From positions 3,286,001 to 3,350,000 of the forward strand of contig NZ_CP121666.1 of NCBI RefSeq assembly GCF_029714325.1: a stretch of 64,000 bases of DNA. Direction: 5' to 3'. The translations under genes and the position numbers were made by a program. A model generated the notes under the pieces. That model made no database searches and was not told the origin of the DNA. It saw only the letters and a list, made by a program, of their open reading frames with translations. This stretch comes from Bradyrhizobium sp. CB1717. GTDB taxonomy: Bacteria; Pseudomonadota; Alphaproteobacteria; Rhizobiales; Xanthobacteraceae. Positions 1 through 9,518 of this stretch are shown here, one piece after another (the first letter of the stretch is position 1; every line of letters begins with the position of its first letter).

Positions 1-338
1 TCACGCACCACCGCTTTTGCCTTGGCGACATCGGGATTGGCCTCGACGGCCTGTTCGATCAGGCGGTTGAGCAGGGGATCGCGCAGGCGTAGCCACCAGC
101 GATCGAGCGTGCCTGCGCCGCGCCGCGCAGCGGTCTTGGTGATCCAGTGCGACGGTAGGTCGAGCCTGGGCGGGCCTGCATAGTCCGGCCCGACTGCACA
201 GCCTGCCAATGAGCCGCTCAGTATCAGCGCGAGGCAAACCCCGGCACGGGACAGGACTTCGCGCAGCAGGCGGGGCGTCGGATGACGGTTCTCCTTTGCG
301 GAAGGCAGGGGGATTTCGACGGACAAGTGTGACGGCAT
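1..338 (-). CDS. RND efflux outer-membrane lipoprotein, NodT/OprM type (N-terminal part)
   Basis: Only the first 112 codons lie in the window; the frame is open to the left edge. The N-terminus has a positively charged start, a hydrophobic segment and a lipobox (SGSLAGC, about residues 41-47), followed by the family hallmark CAVGPDY. Further on, WW-RL-DP-LN-LI-AVEANPD matches the first helices of the OprM/NodT outer-membrane factors, the exit ducts of tripartite RND efflux pumps. The start is the ATG ending at 338. No pump partner gene is visible on the window side, so the operon probably continues leftward. The family call is firm; the substrate is unknown. Confidence 0.85.
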   Translation of the reverse strand, partial: MPSHLSVEIPLPSAKENRHPTPRLLREVLSRAGVCLALILSGSLAGCAVGPDYAGPPRLDLPSHWITKTAARRGAGTLDRWWLRLRDPLLNRLIEQAVEANPDVAKAKAVVR

Positions 339-1233
339 CAAATCGGCTGAGATTCATTGGCCTCGCCCGGGAAGGAGGAGGGCGCTCACGGCCCTCGGAG
401 AGGCAGGACGAGGCGGGAACCACTAGCCTAGGGATCGTGGCCTTTCGGCAGCCCGAATGTTGCTGAATGTAAACAGATGTTGCGCGGCATCTCGGCGGCT
501 GCGAGCGTGGGCGGCCAGGGGCGACATCGGTCCTGTTTCGCAGCCGAGTCAAGGGCTGTCGGCGAAAAGATTCCGCTTTGCCGAAATTCGGATTTGTCGT
601 ATGTGTCGCCCGTCCCGGCTCATCCTCGAGGGGCGATCATGTGGTCGTCATTTTCGCGAGTCGGGCTTGCGGTGGACGCGGCAGCGTTGGGCGCGAAAGG
701 TGTGGGCAGGGAGGGTAGTCCCCGGTGAGCCCGCGGCCGCGCGCGGACGAACGGCGCTGTCAGGTTCGTCTCGTCTGTAAGTTTCCGGCTCCGTCGACAG
801 GGCTGGGAAAACTGCGGCGAAATGGCGGGCCGCGCGTACGGCAAAACCGTGTGGTCCTGGCCGTCGTTGCTACGGTCAAGCTCTTGCGGAGGCGGTGATC
901 GCGTCAACCGACGCGGTGCTGGTGAATTTCGCGGGAGTGAGGGAGGCCAGAACGAACTCGGCTCCCGGGAGAGCGCGGCATAAGCCGTCCAACCATCGCG
1001 CAGGGAAGGCCGAGTGATTGGCTCCACCTGTATGCTGCTGTGCGGTTCCTTTGCGCTACCTCTTCGCGCAGCGGACCGCGGGTGCGAGGTCAGCACCCGG
1101 CCTTCCCTGCGCCCTCTTGGACAAGAGGGTGGAGTAACGACGCAAAGCTCGGGCGAATTGCGCCGCGAGAATGTGGAGGCGTGTCTGCATTCAAGATGCG
1201 AGCTGGAGGAGCGAGGACGTCGCCTCATACTCC
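339..1233. other. Gene-poor stretch upstream of the efflux lipoprotein gene
   Basis: No frame here shows recognisable protein sequence, a good ribosome site plus long frame, or a conserved motif. The open frames present are arginine/serine-rich out-of-frame translations. The region may hold the promoter of the leftward lipoprotein gene and decayed sequence. It leads into two palindromic repeats at 1234-1473. Confidence 0.4.
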
Positions 1234-1311
1234 GTCATTGCGAGCGCAGCGAAGCAATCCAGAGTCTTTCCGCGGAGGGATTCTGGATTGCTTCGCTGCG
1301 CTCGCAATGAC
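1234..1311. repeat. Long inverted repeat, 30-bp perfect arms
   Basis: The arms at 1234-1263 and 1282-1311 are perfect reverse complements over 30 bases, separated by an 18-base spacer. The core (GCGAGCGCAGCGAAGCAATCC) is typical of a palindromic intergenic repeat spread through Bradyrhizobium and Rhodopseudomonas genomes. It would form a strong hairpin if transcribed. Confidence 0.85.
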
Positions 1312-1343
1312 GCTGTCGAGGTGGCAGTGCGTCGATCCATCCC

Positions 1344-1473
1344 CGTCACCCTGAGGCGGCCGCTTCTTTAGCGGCCCTCGAAGGGCGACGGCCCGGCTGC
1401 ATCTCGGCCGTGCATCCTTCGAGGCTCCGCTCGCGATGCCTTGCATCGCGAGCTTCGCACCTCAGGATGACGG
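1344..1473. repeat. Second-family palindromic intergenic repeat
   Basis: It begins CCGTCACCCTGAG and ends CTCAGGATGACGG, with internal inverted segments including GCGATGCCTTGCATCGC. This layout is a common dispersed intergenic element of Bradyrhizobiaceae. It sits directly after the first repeat and before the 3' end of the TonB receptor gene. Confidence 0.7.
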
Positions 1474-1536
1474 TGTTGAAAGCTGGATTACACAATGACG
1501 AGATTAAGCAATCAGCGCCGCGAACGCTGGCGCGCG

Positions 1537-3813
1537 CTACCACCGATAGCTCAACGTCCCGATCACCTGGCGCCTTGCGCTGGCGTAGCAATAGCCGGAC
1601 TGGCAGGTGTCATACGTCTTGTCGAACAGGTTGGTGGCGTTCACGCGCATGTAGGCGCCGCGAAAACTCCGGTCGAGCTTTCCGAGATCGTAGTCGACCA
1701 CGGCGTCGAACAACGTGACAGCGGCATTCTCGAAAGTATTTTGGTCGTTGCCGAAGTTCGCGCCGATATAGCGCAGGCCGAGGCCCAGTCCCAGTCCTTC
1801 CACCGGCGTGCCGGACTGGAACGTGTACTTGCCGAACGCCGCGAACGAGTCTCTCGGGATGCCGGAATACTCATGGCCCGTCGTATCGGGATTGCCCCGC
1901 GTGATCACGACGTTGAGATGGGTGTAGGCCGCGGTGAGGTCGAAGCTGGGTGTGAGCGCCAGTTTGGCCTCGAGCTCCAGCCCCTTGGATTCGATCTGTC
2001 CGGTGGCCGCCAGGACTGCGATGTTGTCGGGGTTGGTGCGCAGGACATTGTCCTGCTTGATGTCGAACACAGCGCCGGTCAACAGCAGTGGAACATTCGG
2101 CATCTGATACTTGACGCCGACTTCCGTTTGCTCCCCGGTGGTCGGCTTGAAGGCGGCTCCCGTCACGTCGACGCCCGTTTGCGGGCTGAACGAGGTGGCG
2201 TAGCTGACATAGGGTGCAACGCCGTTGTCGAACACATAGCTCAGGCCCGCGCGACCGGTGAAGGCCGACGGCTTCTGGGTGTCCGGGGTCCCGTCCAGGG
2301 TGGTCGTGGTGCTCTGCGAGACCCAGCTCTGGCGCCCGTTGAGCGTCAGGATGAATCCGCCGAGCCTGGCCTGCTCCTGCGCGTAGACTCCGATCTCGTT
2401 GGTCGACTGCTTGGTGAAAATCGAGAATGCCGGCGTGGCGATCGCCTGCGTGCCGTAGTTCATGGTCGCAAGATTGAGATCGGGCGCCGGCCCGTACCCG
2501 ATCTTGTCGTCGTAACGGGAATTGCTGTAGTCGACGCCGAACAGAACGGTGTTCTTGACCGCGCCGAGCATGAACTTGGCTTCGGCCTGGTTGTCGAGCG
2601 TGGCGGTCTTGAAATTGTCGAGAATTCGCCAGGCCGAACGCGTCGCGGTCCGGGTCGCGAAGTCGAGGGTATCGATCTGGGTGTACTTCGCGTCGGTGTT
2701 GACCTGATAGAACCGGAAATTCTGCCGGACGGTCCAGGTGTCGTTGACGTTGTGCTCGAACGCGTAGCCGACGCGGAACTGCTTCTGGTCCATCGCGCTG
2801 AACGCCGGATCGTTCGAGTAGATGTTGGTCAGCTTGCCATCAACCGTGCGCGCGTTGCCGATGCTCGCAGCGGTGCGGCTGGTCTGATACTCGCCGAGGA
2901 TCGTGAAGGTCGTATCGAGGTTCGGTTTCCAGGTCAGGGCCGGCGCGATATAGGCGCGATCGTCATCATTGCCGGGAAACCAGGTTTTTGCGTCGCGCAA
3001 CAGGCCCGTCAGCCGGTAATACAACTGGTCGCTGCCGGGGACCGGGCCGCCGACGTCGAAGGCGCCCTGGTAGCGATCGTAATTGCCGGCCTGCAATTGC
3101 ACCTCGCCGAACGCCGTCTGCGGCGGCCGCTTCGTCGTGACGTCGACGATGCCGCCGGGGGAGCCGAGGCCATAAAGGCCGGAGGCCGGGCCGCGGAGGA
3201 TAGATACGCTCTCGATTCCATAGGGCTCGATCTTGGGAATGGCGAAATTGCCGCCGCCCTGCCGCAGGCCGTCGCGATAGATGCCGGTATAGGTCACGTC
3301 GAAGCCGCGGATGGAAAAGGCGTCGAAGCGCGGATCGTAACCGAATGCCGCGGTCGTGACGCCGGGTGTGTAGTTCACGGCGTCCTTCAGCGTCTGGACG
3401 TTGCGATCTTCGAGCTCCTTCTTCGTCACGACGGAGAGCGACTGCGGCGTCTCGATCAGCGGCGTGTTGGTCTTGGTGCCTGCAGTGCCGCTGGTCGCGA
3501 CGTAGCCGATCGTCGTACCAGTCGCGCCTCCAGCCGCCTGCGGTGCGCGTTTCTGATCGGCTGCCAAATTGCCGCGCCGATTCGTCGTGGCCGCGCGTTG
3601 CGACCGCGTGCGCTGATTGGAAGCGGTGCTGTTGCGCGTCTTCGGCGCGCTCGGCGCTTCGACGGTGACCGGTGGCAGGTTGCTGTTCTGGGCCTGTGCC
3701 CGGGAAGCCAGGACGTCAACAGATACGAAAACGATCGAACCGAACATCGTGGCGTTGATCGCTGCTGCGCTTCCAAACCAACGAAGTTTCCTCTCCGACA
3801 AAGCAACGCCCAC
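1537..3813 (-). CDS. TonB-dependent siderophore receptor
   Basis: Outer-membrane receptor of about 758 residues. It has a signal peptide ending near RAQAQ, then the plug domain (ETPQSLSVVTKKEL, LKDAVNYTPGV, IRGF, SILRGPASGLYG-GSPGGIVD) and a 22-strand barrel ending in a terminal aromatic residue (SYRW). The plug wording is that of the ferrichrome/hydroxamate-type (FhuA/FpvA) receptors that import Fe(III)-siderophores using TonB energy. The frame stays open upstream to 4020 without a signal-like sequence. I therefore prefer the GTG ending at 3813, preceded by GGGGAT, or the TTG next to it. No siderophore biosynthesis or FhuBCD genes are nearby. The ligand is not determined. Confidence 0.9.
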   Translation of the reverse strand: MGVALSERKLRWFGSAAAINATMFGSIVFVSVDVLASRAQAQNSNLPPVTVEAPSAPKTRNSTASNQRTRSQRAATTNRRGNLAADQKRAPQAAGGATGTTIGYVATSGTAGTKTNTPLIETPQSLSVVTKKELEDRNVQTLKDAVNYTPGVTTAAFGYDPRFDAFSIRGFDVTYTGIYRDGLRQGGGNFAIPKIEPYGIESVSILRGPASGLYGLGSPGGIVDVTTKRPPQTAFGEVQLQAGNYDRYQGAFDVGGPVPGSDQLYYRLTGLLRDAKTWFPGNDDDRAYIAPALTWKPNLDTTFTILGEYQTSRTAASIGNARTVDGKLTNIYSNDPAFSAMDQKQFRVGYAFEHNVNDTWTVRQNFRFYQVNTDAKYTQIDTLDFATRTATRSAWRILDNFKTATLDNQAEAKFMLGAVKNTVLFGVDYSNSRYDDKIGYGPAPDLNLATMNYGTQAIATPAFSIFTKQSTNEIGVYAQEQARLGGFILTLNGRQSWVSQSTTTTLDGTPDTQKPSAFTGRAGLSYVFDNGVAPYVSYATSFSPQTGVDVTGAAFKPTTGEQTEVGVKYQMPNVPLLLTGAVFDIKQDNVLRTNPDNIAVLAATGQIESKGLELEAKLALTPSFDLTAAYTHLNVVITRGNPDTTGHEYSGIPRDSFAAFGKYTFQSGTPVEGLGLGLGLRYIGANFGNDQNTFENAAVTLFDAVVDYDLGKLDRSFRGAYMRVNATNLFDKTYDTCQSGYCYASARRQVIGTLSYRW

Positions 3814-4142
3814 CAATGATGATCCCCAATTGCGCCGAACTGATTCACGCGAACGCGCGCAGCTGTGTGCTGATGCGCGTCGAGCGATGCGGACTTCTAT
3901 GGGTGAAGCGATCGGAATTCCACACGCGCAAAATAGAATTGCTTGAAGTTGCGATGAGCGGATTTGGAATGGTTCGAGAGCAGTGTGGAGAACGTCAAGC
4001 CGCGTGCGGCAGATGCGCACACGCGCACGTCATCTCCGCTCGCGCGCGATTGCCAGAGGACGACCGACGCAATACCGATGGAAGCAACGAATTGACTGTC
4101 GTTTCGCTCATCGAGACGATGAGCAGAGTTTCCGTAAGCCGG
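3814..4142. other. Intergenic region upstream of the TonB receptor
   Basis: This 329-base region must hold the receptor promoter. No convincing Fur/Irr operator palindrome was recognised. The small exported-protein gene ends at its right edge, on the same strand. Confidence 0.4.
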
Positions 4143-4511
4143 TCACCACGAGATCGGGATTCTCTGCACGAACCCGCCCAGATCCGAGCCCGGGCTCAGT
4201 GGCTGGCGATCGAGCGGTCGGTTGTTGTTCTCGCGTGCGAACGAGATGCCGGGCGGGAAGGCGTAGTCGCTGAACTTGCGCTCGCCGGGGAGCAACTCGG
4301 TCCCTCCATCCAGCCAGGACCGCTTGCTGACATAGATGCGCGTGTGCGGGCCGGACTGATAGGAGTGGTTGGGGCCGCGCGGACCGTACTCATAGACCGC
4401 ATTTTGTGTCGTCTGTCGTTGATCGCGCTTGCCGGTCGTCCCGGCATGAGCGGCCAAGGTCGAGGCGAGGAGGGCGACCAGCACCGTTCTGGTCATGACA
4501 AGCGCGTTCAT
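4143..4511 (-). CDS. Small exported protein of unknown function
   Basis: Predicted 122 residues with a clear N-terminal signal peptide (TRTVLVALLASTLAAHAGT). The mature part is polar and rich in Arg, Pro, Asn and Ser, ending in ISW. No domain is recognised. It is transcribed toward the TonB receptor gene from 330 bases upstream, so co-expression is possible but not shown. The second ATG, six codons in, is an alternative start; neither has a strong Shine-Dalgarno sequence. The signal peptide and coherent composition support a real gene. Confidence 0.6.
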   Translation of the reverse strand: MNALVMTRTVLVALLASTLAAHAGTTGKRDQRQTTQNAVYEYGPRGPNHSYQSGPHTRIYVSKRSWLDGGTELLPGERKFSDYAFPPGISFARENNNRPLDRQPLSPGSDLGGFVQRIPISW

Positions 4512-4807
4512 CGACGAATACCCATGCGAGTTCCTGATGTCGTGGCCTCTCGCACCGGCTTAAACCTCTGTAAAGAATCCGAGCGTTGCGCGATGTTGCT
4601 GAAGGTCTGCATGGGCAAGCCGTATGCGCAGCGGGCTCCATGCCATTCGGTCACCGCCGCAGGCCCGCGCGATCGTCACGGCTGCTGCTTTTGCGTGCTG
4701 ATCCGCCAATCAAATTGAACGACCGGAAACAATGCAGAAATCACAAAGCCACACCGCGGCCACAGCCGTCTCGTTTCAGAGCAGGCTAGGTGCTCTTGAG
4801 GTGTGGA

Positions 4808-7321
4808 ATGTCGTTTTTGCGGCCCTGGCTGATCGCGGTGGTGATGTGCGGTATGTCGATTGCGAGTGCGGGTCCTGTCGCGCTGTTGCCGCAGCCGGCG
4901 GCCGCGCAGGCGGTGGAGACGATCGTCGTCGAGGGCAATCGCCGCGTCGAGGCCGAGACCGTGCGCTCCTATTTCAAGCCCGGCCCGGGGGGGCGCCTTG
5001 ACCAGCCGGCGATCGACGACGGCCTCAAGGCGTTGATCGCGACGGGCTTGTTCCAGGACGTGAAGATCAACCAGGCCGGCGGTCGCATCGTCGTGTCGGT
5101 GGTCGAGAATGCCGTGATCGGGCGCATCGCCTTCGAGGGCAACAAGAAGATCAAGGACGAGCAGCTGTCGGCCGAGATCCAGTCCAAGGCGCGCGGGACC
5201 TTCTCGCGGGCGCTGGTGCAGTCCGACACGCTGCGAATCGCCGAGATCTACCGCCGCTCCGGCCGCTACGACGTGCGCGTCACGCCCGAGATCATCGACC
5301 AGCCGAGCAACCGCGTCGATCTCATCTTCACGATCGTGGAAGGCGTCAAGACCGGGGTGAGGTCGGTCGAGTTCATCGGCAACAGCGCCTACTCGGCCGC
5401 GCGCCTGCGCGACGTGATCAAGACACATGAGAGCAATCTGCTCAGCTTCCTCGGCAACAACGACATCTACGACCCCGACCGCATCGAGGCCGATCGCGAC
5501 CTGATCCGCCGCTTCTATCTCAAGAACGGCTTCGCCGACGCCCAGGTCGTGGCCGCGCTCACCGAATACGATCCGGAGAAGAAGGGTTTCAACGTCACCT
5601 TCAAGATCGAGGAGGGCCAGCAATACCGCGTCGGTTCGGTCGATTTCCGCTCCAGCATCGCCAATTTCGACGCGAGCGCGATGCGCTCCTATTCACGCGT
5701 CGGTGCCGGCTCGCTCTACAACGTGGAATCGGTCGAGAAGTCGACCGAGGAGATGCAGATCGAGGCCTCGCGTCGCGGCTACGCCTTCGCCGTGGTGCGG
5801 CCGAGCGGCGACCGCAACTTCGAGGCGCACACCGTGTCCGTCGTGTTCAACATCGACGAAGGCCCGCGCACCTATATCGAGCGCATCAATCTGCGCGGCA
5901 ACACGCGCACGCGGGATTACGTCATCCGCCGCGAGTTCGACATCGCGGAAGGAGATGCCTACAACCGCGCGCTGGTCGACCGCGCCGAGCGTCGGCTGAA
6001 GAATCTCGACTACTTCAAGAGCGTCAAGATCGTCACCGAGCCGGGCTCCTCCAGCGACCGCGTCATCCTGGTCGTCGACATGGAGGAGAAGTCGACCGGC
6101 GACTTCTCGATCTCCGGCGGCTATTCCACGACCGACGGCGCGCTGGCCGAGGTCTCGGTCTCCGAACGCAACCTGCTCGGCAAGGGCCTCTATGCCAAGG
6201 CGTCCGTCAGCTACGGCCAGTATTCGCGTGGCATCTCGCTGTCCTTCGTCGAGCCGTATCTGCTCGACTACCGGCTGGCGCTCGGATTCGACACCTATTG
6301 GCGCCAACAATTGTCTAACAGCTATACAAGCTACGGCGTGACGACGCTGGGCTTCTCGCCGCGCCTGGGCTTTGCGCTGCGCGAGGATCTCTCGCTGCAG
6401 CTCCGTTACTCGCTCTATCAGCAGAGCATCACGCTCGCCAGCGCGTACAACAACTGCAACAACAATGCGTCGAATACGTCGTTGGCCTACAACCCGACGC
6501 CGGCCTACATCAAGAATGTTCTGGGCGGCGTGGACCCGACCAATGCCACGGATTCCGGCGTCTACGGTTATGGCTGCTACGGCGATGGCGAGTCGAGCCT
6601 GCCGGTCCGGAAGGAACTGGCGAACGGCGCGACCTGGACGTCGGCGCTCGGCTACACGCTGAACTACAACACGCTCGACAACACCAAGAACCCCACGGAC
6701 GGCTTGCTGATCGACTTCCGTCAGGATTTCGCCGGTGTGGGCGGCGACGTCACCTATCTCAAGACTGCGGTGGACACCAAATACTACACGCCGCTGGTGT
6801 CCGAGATCGTCAACGTGATCCACCTGCAGGGCGGCATCCTCAACAAGATCGGCAACAACGATCTGCGCATGCTGGATCACTTCCAGATGGGCCCGAACCT
6901 CGTGCGCGGCTTCGCCTCCAACGGCATCGGCCCGCGCGACATCACCTACTATAATTACGGCTCCAACGGTGATGCGCTCGGCGGCACGAAATACTGGGGC
7001 GCGTCCATGGAATTGCAGATGCCGTTCTGGTTCCTGCCGAAGGAGGTCGGCCTGAAGGGCGCGGTCTATGCCGATGCCGGCTCGCTCTGGGGCTATCAGG
7101 GGCCGACGTCGTGGACCGCCACCGGCGAGGTCAACACCAAGGCCTGTCCGACCTGCGGGCTGCAATATGACGATGGCAACGTGGTGCGCTCGTCGGTCGG
7201 CGTCGGCCTGATCTGGGCCTCGCCGTTCGGACCGCTGCGCTTCGACTACGCCGTACCGATCACGAAGGGCAAATACGACATTGTCCAGGAGTTCCGGTTC
7301 GGAGGCGGCACCTCCTTCTAG
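4808..7321 (+). CDS. bamA: Outer-membrane protein assembly factor BamA (solitary paralogue)
   Basis: BamA is the central barrel of the machine that folds and inserts outer-membrane proteins. The 837-residue product has a signal peptide ending PAAAQA, then POTRA repeats beginning VETIVVEGNRRVEAETVRSY, and a C-terminal 16-strand barrel with VRGF (GPNLVRGFASNGIGPRD) and a terminal Phe. The start is the ATG at 4808, preceded by TTGAGGTG. A GTG six codons upstream is less likely. Alphaproteobacterial housekeeping bamA normally lies between rseP and lpxD; here none of those genes is present. This copy is therefore probably a second BamA/TamA-like paralogue, or a relocated gene. The barrel has an insert rich in Asn/Tyr around 6430-6600. 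Confidence 0.9.
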   Translation: MSFLRPWLIAVVMCGMSIASAGPVALLPQPAAAQAVETIVVEGNRRVEAETVRSYFKPGPGGRLDQPAIDDGLKALIATGLFQDVKINQAGGRIVVSVVENAVIGRIAFEGNKKIKDEQLSAEIQSKARGTFSRALVQSDTLRIAEIYRRSGRYDVRVTPEIIDQPSNRVDLIFTIVEGVKTGVRSVEFIGNSAYSAARLRDVIKTHESNLLSFLGNNDIYDPDRIEADRDLIRRFYLKNGFADAQVVAALTEYDPEKKGFNVTFKIEEGQQYRVGSVDFRSSIANFDASAMRSYSRVGAGSLYNVESVEKSTEEMQIEASRRGYAFAVVRPSGDRNFEAHTVSVVFNIDEGPRTYIERINLRGNTRTRDYVIRREFDIAEGDAYNRALVDRAERRLKNLDYFKSVKIVTEPGSSSDRVILVVDMEEKSTGDFSISGGYSTTDGALAEVSVSERNLLGKGLYAKASVSYGQYSRGISLSFVEPYLLDYRLALGFDTYWRQQLSNSYTSYGVTTLGFSPRLGFALREDLSLQLRYSLYQQSITLASAYNNCNNNASNTSLAYNPTPAYIKNVLGGVDPTNATDSGVYGYGCYGDGESSLPVRKELANGATWTSALGYTLNYNTLDNTKNPTDGLLIDFRQDFAGVGGDVTYLKTAVDTKYYTPLVSEIVNVIHLQGGILNKIGNNDLRMLDHFQMGPNLVRGFASNGIGPRDITYYNYGSNGDALGGTKYWGASMELQMPFWFLPKEVGLKGAVYADAGSLWGYQGPTSWTATGEVNTKACPTCGLQYDDGNVVRSSVGVGLIWASPFGPLRFDYAVPITKGKYDIVQEFRFGGGTSF

Positions 7322-7491
7322 GTCGCGGCGCTGAGGCGGGAAGTCTCGGCATCCGTCGTGCATTTGTGAAAATCTGTGATAGGGCCGGTGCGCGAGTGCG
7401 TGGACAGCCCTTGGCGAATGTCCGATAATGTGTCCTGCAAATTGTGGGGCCCTGGGGCCTGCACTTGAGCTTCCACAGAAGGACGATCCCG

Positions 7492-8424
7492 ATGACACAG
7501 GCTGGCGCCTACGGGCAGAGGCTTGGACAGTTCCTGCGTTTGAAGGATGCGCCGCCCGCGCTGGTGGCGCGCTCGCTGCGTAGTGCCGAGCTGGCGGTCA
7601 CCGAGACCCGGAACGACAATCCGGAGCGTGGCCTGTCCGGCTCGCTGTCCGCGGAGGATGCCTTCCTGGTCAGCCTGAAGCTGCACGATTACCCGGATTG
7701 CGAGCTCTGGGAGCGCGGCAAATCCGTCATGAGGGCGGACGTTCGCGCCGGTACCACCTACCTCTACGACCTCAAGCGCGATCCGCGCTACGTGATCGAC
7801 AAGCCGTTCCATTCGCTGTTCTTCTATATTCCACGCTCGGCACTCGACAGCATCGCGGAACAGAGTCATGTACCGCGGGTCGATGATCTCGACTGCCAGG
7901 TCGGTGTCGGCCATGATGACGGAATCATCCGCCACATCGGCGCGTCGCTGCAGGAAGGGCTGCGCAGGCCGAACGAGGCCAATCAGCTCTTCATCGACCA
8001 CATGATGCTCGGTCTCACCGCCCATGTCGCCCAGACCTATGGCGGGCTGCAGCGTAAGTCCGCGCCCGCGCGTGGCGGTCTTGCGCCCTGGCAGGCGAAG
8101 CGCGCGTGCGAGCGGCTGGAGGCGGATCTCGGCGGCAAGCTCTCGCTGCAGAAGGTAGCGGCCGAGCTCGATCTCTCGGTCAGCCACTTCTCGCGCGCGT
8201 TCCGCATCTCCGTCGGCATGCCACCGCACCAATGGCTGCTGCATCAGCGCGTGAAGGCGGCCAAGCAATTGATGGGCGTCCGCGATCTGCCGCTGTCGGA
8301 GATCGCGATGTCGGCCGGCTTCGCCAACCAGAGCCATTTCACGCGCGTATTCTCCTCGATCGCCGGCGTCAGCCCGGCCGTGTGGCGTCGCGAGGCGCTC
8401 GGCGCTTCCAGCAGCGAGGCGTGA
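7492..8424 (+). CDS. AraC-family transcriptional regulator
   Basis: 310 residues. The N-terminal two thirds is an effector-sensing region of the AraC-binding type (FLVSLKLHDYPDCELW, DLKRDPRYVIDKPFHSLFFYIPR). The C-terminus holds two helix-turn-helix motifs of AraC/XylS activators (LSLQKVAAELDLSVSHFSRAF and LSEIAMSAGFANQSHFTRVF). The start is the ATG at 7492 with AGAAGG upstream. It reads toward the catalase-like gene on the other strand and follows bamA by 170 bases. The target and inducer are unknown. Confidence 0.88.
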   Translation: MTQAGAYGQRLGQFLRLKDAPPALVARSLRSAELAVTETRNDNPERGLSGSLSAEDAFLVSLKLHDYPDCELWERGKSVMRADVRAGTTYLYDLKRDPRYVIDKPFHSLFFYIPRSALDSIAEQSHVPRVDDLDCQVGVGHDDGIIRHIGASLQEGLRRPNEANQLFIDHMMLGLTAHVAQTYGGLQRKSAPARGGLAPWQAKRACERLEADLGGKLSLQKVAAELDLSVSHFSRAFRISVGMPPHQWLLHQRVKAAKQLMGVRDLPLSEIAMSAGFANQSHFTRVFSSIAGVSPAVWRREALGASSSEA

Positions 8425-8437
8425 AGCCGGACGCCTG

Positions 8438-9358
8438 TCAGCGGCGTTTCGCGAGAGAGATGGTGTAGGCGGCGCGGCGCGCGGCAAAGATCTCGTCCGG
8501 CGGGTGGCCGATGCCGTCGGCGAGATTGGCCGGATTGAAGATGGAGGCATCGCAGGCCTGGTCCGGTTCGAAGCCCGTGATCACGATCGTGCCGAGCCGC
8601 ACCTCCTCGCGATGATCCTCATCCGGCCAGCGTATGGTCACGTCCATGGTGGGGTCGCCCGGGCGGTCGAGCAGCGCCATGACGTTGAAGCGGACATAGC
8701 CCGTAGCGATCCGCGCACCCAGATCGTCGCGCAGGAAATCGGCCGGCTTCGTTCTGGCCTCGTCCGCGTTGAGCGTGATCTCGCCGCCGGCCGGAACGAC
8801 CTTGAATTTGACGAAGCGCGTCTCATTCGCGACATTCGTCGCAGGAAATGAATGCACGCCCCAATAGGTGGTGCCGGCAAGGCTTCCGGGCAGCGGGCGC
8901 GCGGCGATGTAGTTCGCCTGATTGAGCGTCTCAGGATTGGCCGCCGAGAACGCCTTCACCTTCGCCATATCAGGCTTGCCATCCGGCCCCGGGATGCGCG
9001 CCTCGAGGAAGGCCAGCATCTGGTCGAGCGTTCGTGCAAAATGCACGGGCGCGCTCTCCACGAGGATGTCCGAGCGGTGATCGTCGTCGCCGAGCTTGAA
9101 GCTGAAGCCGCGCAGCACCAGATTGTTGGTATCGGCGACGGCAGGGTTACCGCCGCCGACCGAGAAGCGTGCCAGCACGCGCGATGGCCTTGTGAAGCTC
9201 TGCGATCGCGTGACTTCTCCCGCCCGGTCCGACGGTGTGTAGGTGCCGCGAACGCACCAGCCCTTGGCAAAGCTGGCGCGGACCTTCGGCGGATTGCCGG
9301 CGACGGCCTTCAGGGCTTCGACGATGGAGGCGGGCGTTGCGGCGGGGACGTCGGACAT
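8438..9358 (-). CDS. Catalase-family haem peroxidase (SrpA-like), distal His apparently replaced
   Basis: 306 residues, the length of the small catalase-related peroxidases. Recognisable blocks are the N-terminal KGWCVRGTYTPS, the ARFSVGGGNP strand, RGFSFKL and a C-terminal RRAAYTISLAKRR. That last block corresponds to the region supplying the proximal haem tyrosine. Where relatives have the catalytic R-x-x-HAKG motif, this protein reads RASFAKG, so Phe30 appears to occupy the distal histidine position. There is no signal peptide, suggesting the cytoplasm. The start ATG at 9358 follows AGAAGG. The haem fold is likely; classical catalase activity is doubtful. Confidence 0.8.
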   Translation of the reverse strand: MSDVPAATPASIVEALKAVAGNPPKVRASFAKGWCVRGTYTPSDRAGEVTRSQSFTRPSRVLARFSVGGGNPAVADTNNLVLRGFSFKLGDDDHRSDILVESAPVHFARTLDQMLAFLEARIPGPDGKPDMAKVKAFSAANPETLNQANYIAARPLPGSLAGTTYWGVHSFPATNVANETRFVKFKVVPAGGEITLNADEARTKPADFLRDDLGARIATGYVRFNVMALLDRPGDPTMDVTIRWPDEDHREEVRLGTIVITGFEPDQACDASIFNPANLADGIGHPPDEIFAARRAAYTISLAKRR

Positions 9359-9518
9359 GTGAGCCTTCTCGCGTGGGGCGGGCAGGCTAGGCGTTGTGCG
9401 AACCGGCGTCTTTCCCAAAGCGATCGGGCCTTGCACGATCCTGCTCAAGGAGCGTTCAAGGTCGAACGAATGTGATTGGTTGCCGTCCTGTCGGCGCGAT
9501 GCGGAGGACCGCGTCCGG

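Noticed and set aside
1..552. A leftward 183-codon frame at the left edge
   Set aside because: Its translation is Arg/Pro/Ser-rich nonsense. The neighbouring frame gives a clear efflux lipoprotein N-terminus instead.
1537..3813. The TonB receptor as a lanthanophore receptor (LutH-like)
   Set aside because: Its plug motifs are those of siderophore receptors, and it lies more than 34 kb from the quinoprotein genes; nothing in the sequence supports a lanthanide role.
1495..3819. A very long rightward open frame (774 codons) opposite the TonB receptor
   Set aside because: It is the antisense shadow of a clear receptor gene; its translation is Arg/Val-rich without domains. The same applies to long frames opposite the GGDEF-EAL gene (19957-22119), the molybdopterin subunit (39607-42297) and two PQQ dehydrogenases (45611-47368, 53021-54937).
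3814..4142. A Fur or Irr box upstream of the siderophore receptor
   Set aside because: No inverted repeat close to the known consensus was found by eye.
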